NCBI GenBank assembly: GCA_035550595.1
Contig: DASZOV010000004.1
Location: 62,001-126,000, forward strand
Direction: 5' to 3'
Source: CALFMR01 sp035550595
GTDB taxonomy: Bacteria; Acidobacteriota; Vicinamibacteria; Vicinamibacterales; SCN-69-37
DNA: 64,000 nucleotides
Shown: piece after piece, positions 61,812 to 64,000 of the stretch
How the letters are laid out: each line of letters starts with the position of its first letter
Position numbering within the stretch: position 1 is the first letter of the stretch
Notes under the pieces: model-generated
What the model was told of the DNA's origin: nothing
Databases searched by the model: none
The model's input: only the letters and a program-made list of their open reading frames with translations
Made by a program: the position numbers and the translations under genes

Positions 61812-63335
61812 TTGTCATTTTCGACGCTCGCGCTCCATCCCGATCTGCTCCGTGCCACCAAGGAAATGGGCTTCGTCCGGCCCACGCCGATTCAGGCGGA
61901 CAGCATCCCGCTCGCCCTTGCCGGCCGCGACCTGCTCGCTTGCGCCCAGACGGGCAGCGGCAAGACGGCGGCGTTTCTCCTGCCCGTACTGCACGGCCTC
62001 ATCGGCAAGCCACGTGGCGCATCGGGTGCGCTCGTCCTCGCGCCCACGCGTGAGCTCGCGGCGCAGATTCTCGAGGACATGCGCGGCCTCGCCGTGCACA
62101 CGCGTCTCACGGGCGCCGCGATCTTCGGTGGCGTGAGTCCCGCGCCGCAGGAACACGCCTTCCGTAGCCAGGTCGACGTGATCATCGCCACGCCCGGCCG
62201 GCTGCTCGATCACCTCCGGCACTCGTATGCGAAGCTCGATCGCATCCAGTACCTCGTGCTCGACGAAGCGGATCGGATGCTCGACATGGGCTTCCTGCCG
62301 GAGATCCGCAAGATCCTCAAGCACGTCCCGGCGCGCCGCCAGACGCTCTTCTTCAGCGCGACGATGCCGCCGCCGATCCGGACGCTGGCGACCGAGATGC
62401 TGCGCGACCCGGCGAGCGTGAATCGCGAACGCACGTCGGTGACGCCAGTCGGCATCACTCAGGCCGTCTATCCCGTGCCCCAGGAATTGAAATCTGCGCT
62501 GCTCCTCGCGCTCCTGCGCCGCGGCGACATCCGGCAGGCGCTCGTCTTCACGCGCACGAAGCACCGCGCGAACCGGCTCGCCGACGCGCTCGTGCGCGAC
62601 GGCATCAAGGCGCAGCGGATTCACGGCAACCGCTCGCAGGCGCAGCGGACGCTCGCGCTGCAGGCCTTCAAAGCCGGCACGTGTCCGGTGCTCGTCGCGA
62701 CCGACATCGCGGCCCGCGGCATCGACGTCGACGCGCTCGGACACGTCGTCAACTTCGACGTGCCGCTCGTGCCCGAAGATTACATTCACCGCGTTGGACG
62801 GACCGGCCGCGCTGAAGCGACGGGCGAAGCCTTCACTTTCATGGCGCCCGACGAGCGCGGAGCGATGGCCGCCATCGAACGCGCGGTCGGACGCAAGCTG
62901 CCGCAGGTGACCGTGCCGGACTTCGACTACCACGCGAAGCCGACCGCGCGCCTCGAGATTCCACTCGCCGAACGCATCGCCGAGATTCGTGCCCGCAAGG
63001 CTCAGGAACGCGCGCGGGCGGATGCCAAACGGCAGCGACAGGGCATGGGCGGCGGCGCGGGATCGGGACGCGGGCGCGGCTTCGGTGGTCCAGATGGCAC
63101 GCACCACGGCCGCGGCGGTCGCCCCTCGTCTGGCGGCTATCGCGGGTCGTCGTTCGGCAACGGACGTGGACCTGGCTCATCGTCATCGACGAGCGGTCCA
63201 CGCGGCGACCCGCGAGGCTCCGGGGCGGACCGCGGCGGATCGGGCGGCGGCCATGCGCAGGGCCCGTCCGGCGACCGGCCACGCCAGCCCGGCAGTGGCC
63301 GCAAGTGGTCGTTCCGTCCGCGGCGAGGACGGTGA
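61812..63335 (+). CDS. rhlE: DEAD-box RNA helicase (RhlE-like)
   Basis: The TTG start at 61812 is preferred because a later ATG would remove the Q-motif region (FSTLALHPDLLRATKEMGFVRPTPIQADSIP). The 507-residue protein has all helicase motifs: AQTGSGKT (I), PTRELA (Ia), ATPGRL (Ib), DEADRMLDMGF (II), SATMP (III), LVFTRTKHRANRLADAL (IV), ATDIAARGIDV (V) and HRVGRTGRA (VI). The C-terminal 110 residues are a low-complexity RGG-rich tail (GRGRGFGG, SSGGYRGSSFGNGRG) that should bind RNA and promote condensation. A role in RNA unwinding or ribosome assembly is expected. Confidence 0.95.
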   Translation: MSFSTLALHPDLLRATKEMGFVRPTPIQADSIPLALAGRDLLACAQTGSGKTAAFLLPVLHGLIGKPRGASGALVLAPTRELAAQILEDMRGLAVHTRLTGAAIFGGVSPAPQEHAFRSQVDVIIATPGRLLDHLRHSYAKLDRIQYLVLDEADRMLDMGFLPEIRKILKHVPARRQTLFFSATMPPPIRTLATEMLRDPASVNRERTSVTPVGITQAVYPVPQELKSALLLALLRRGDIRQALVFTRTKHRANRLADALVRDGIKAQRIHGNRSQAQRTLALQAFKAGTCPVLVATDIAARGIDVDALGHVVNFDVPLVPEDYIHRVGRTGRAEATGEAFTFMAPDERGAMAAIERAVGRKLPQVTVPDFDYHAKPTARLEIPLAERIAEIRARKAQERARADAKRQRQGMGGGAGSGRGRGFGGPDGTHHGRGGRPSSGGYRGSSFGNGRGPGSSSSTSGPRGDPRGSGADRGGSGGGHAQGPSGDRPRQPGSGRKWSFRPRRGR

Positions 63336-63360
63336 GGAGAAGTCAGAGCACGTTTCAAAA

Positions 63361-63530
63361 CTTCGAACTTCGAACTTCGAACTTCGAACTTCGAACGAAT
63401 GGGGCACCTTCGGTGCGTCTTTTTAGTTTTGAAATCCGCTCTTGGAAGTTAGAAGCCAGACGTTGCCAACTTCGAAGATGCGCCGGAGGCGCCCCATCCA
63501 TTCGAAGTTCGAAGTTCGCAGTTCGAAGTT
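63361..63530. repeat. Inverted heptad-array element (copy 6)
   Basis: Five exact CTTCGAA units (63361-63395) lead to GAATGGGGCACC. The mirror arm lies at 63493-63530 (GCCCCATCCATTCGAAGTTC). The centre holds AAGTTAG-AAGCCAG heptads (63446-63459) and a GCGCC-GGA-GGCGC hairpin at 63480-63492. It is the longest copy here. Confidence 0.75.
63404..63424 (+). terminator. Possible terminator of the rhlE transcript
   Basis: A GCACC-TTC-GGTGC hairpin at 63404-63416 is followed by GTC and five T. It is part of the repeat element, so the fit to a terminator may be coincidental. Confidence 0.45.
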
Positions 63531-63546
63531 AAAAAACGCCCGCTCC

Positions 63547-64000
63547 ATGCCCGTTCTCACGCTCGACTCCGTCTCGCATGCCTTCGGGCACCTGCCGTTG
63601 CTCGACGACGTGCAACTCGTCGTCGAGGCGGGCGAGCGTGTCGCGCTCATCGGACGCAATGGGACGGGGAAGTCGACGCTCCTGCAGATCCTGTCGGGCG
63701 AGCTCGAGCCCGACGCCGGCACGATCTGGCGTGAGCCGCGGCTGCGTGCGGCGCGGCTCGTCCAGGACGCGGCGCTCTCGACTCCCGAATCCGTGTTCGA
63801 CGTCGTCGCCGGCGGCCTCGGCGATCTCCGCGACGTCGTCACCGCCTACCATCACGCGGCCGTCGACGTCGCCGAGCGCGGCACAGCCGACGCGCTCGAC
63901 GTGCTCGGACGCTGGCAACACGAACTGGAAGAGCGCGACGGCTGGCGCGTCGAGCAGCGCGTCGAGCTCGTCCTGTCGCGGCTGAATCTCCCGGCCAATG
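63547..64000 (+). CDS. ABC-F ATPase (Uup/EttA type), 3' end outside window
   Basis: Only the first 151 residues are visible. They include MPVLTLDSVSHAFGHLPLLDDVQLVVEAGERVALIGRNGTGKSTLL with Walker A GRNGTGKST, and the next segment GTIWREPRLRAARLVQDAAL typical of ABC-F proteins. Without membrane domains these act on ribosomes or, for Uup, on DNA repair and ribosome assembly. The gene runs off the end of the window. The leader holds the repeat element at 63361-63530. Confidence 0.85.
   Translation, partial: MPVLTLDSVSHAFGHLPLLDDVQLVVEAGERVALIGRNGTGKSTLLQILSGELEPDAGTIWREPRLRAARLVQDAALSTPESVFDVVAGGLGDLRDVVTAYHHAAVDVAERGTADALDVLGRWQHELEERDGWRVEQRVELVLSRLNLPAN

Noticed and set aside
63361..63530. 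Repeated heptads considered as a CRISPR array
   Set aside because: Units are 7 bases and contiguous, with no 25-40 base spacers and no cas genes.

Overview
The window is GC-rich chromosomal DNA and carries about 47 supported protein-coding genes. I saw no tRNA or rRNA gene, insertion sequence or CRISPR array. The gene families point to an Acidobacteria member of the Vicinamibacteria type. They include three MacB/FtsX-like permeases of the ADOP kind, each paired with a PadR regulator. There are also two very large Oar-like TonB receptors with an N-terminal carboxypeptidase-regulatory-like domain, a PVC-type haem protein, DUF1080 and DUF4159 proteins, and many secreted glycan enzymes. This assignment is inferred from gene content; there is no marker gene for taxonomy.

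Layout. 0.3-8.5 kb: a secreted peptidase/TPR protein, then a minus-strand set (DUF488, cupin, GH95 fucosidase), then a translationally coupled DUF1080 protein and PQQ/cytochrome c dehydrogenase. 8.7-11.8 kb: first PadR-ADOP pair. 11.8-20.5 kb: three toxin-antitoxin-like modules (two nucleotidyltransferase-fold, one Doc/Fic) interleaved with an aldose epimerase, a giant haem protein, a glycosyltransferase, a GNAT enzyme and a small Cys-rich protein. 20.6-32.5 kb: a membrane protein, the second and third PadR-ADOP pairs, a Na+/H+ antiporter-like protein, a DUF4159 protein, YchF and an aldo/keto reductase. 32.6-34.8 kb: a small coiled-coil protein and two more TA modules (GNAT/DUF1778 and TumE/TumA-like). 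35-43 kb: tandem duplicated TonB receptors, each with its own leader and terminator. 43.4-45.6 kb: a two-component system. 45.7-50.8 kb: a GH10 xylanase, a GH3 glycosidase and a propeller protein. 50.9-56.8 kb: a lactonase-like amidohydrolase divergent from a sugar ABC transporter coupled to an MFS symporter. 57-64 kb: a VOC protein, VapBC, a 1112-residue unknown secreted protein, an RhlE helicase and the start of an ABC-F ATPase.

How the genes fit together. Much of the window concerns uptake and breakdown of plant or microbial glycans: GH95, GH10, GH3, the epimerase, lactonase, sugar ABC/MFS transport and TonB receptors. Periplasmic oxidation (PQQ and haem proteins) and membrane stress or export systems (ADOP/PadR) accompany this.

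The most unusual content is intergenic. Three interspersed repeat families fill the gaps. The best is an element of about 85-95 bp with two hairpins. One is a stem with a tandem G.A mismatch. The other is a GC-rich stem around a fixed GTGGGG loop. Both stems change sequence between copies while keeping their base pairing, which suggests a selected RNA or DNA structure. The others are heptanucleotide arrays (CTTCGAA and relatives), often arranged as inverted pairs, and a CGCGAAG-type repeat.
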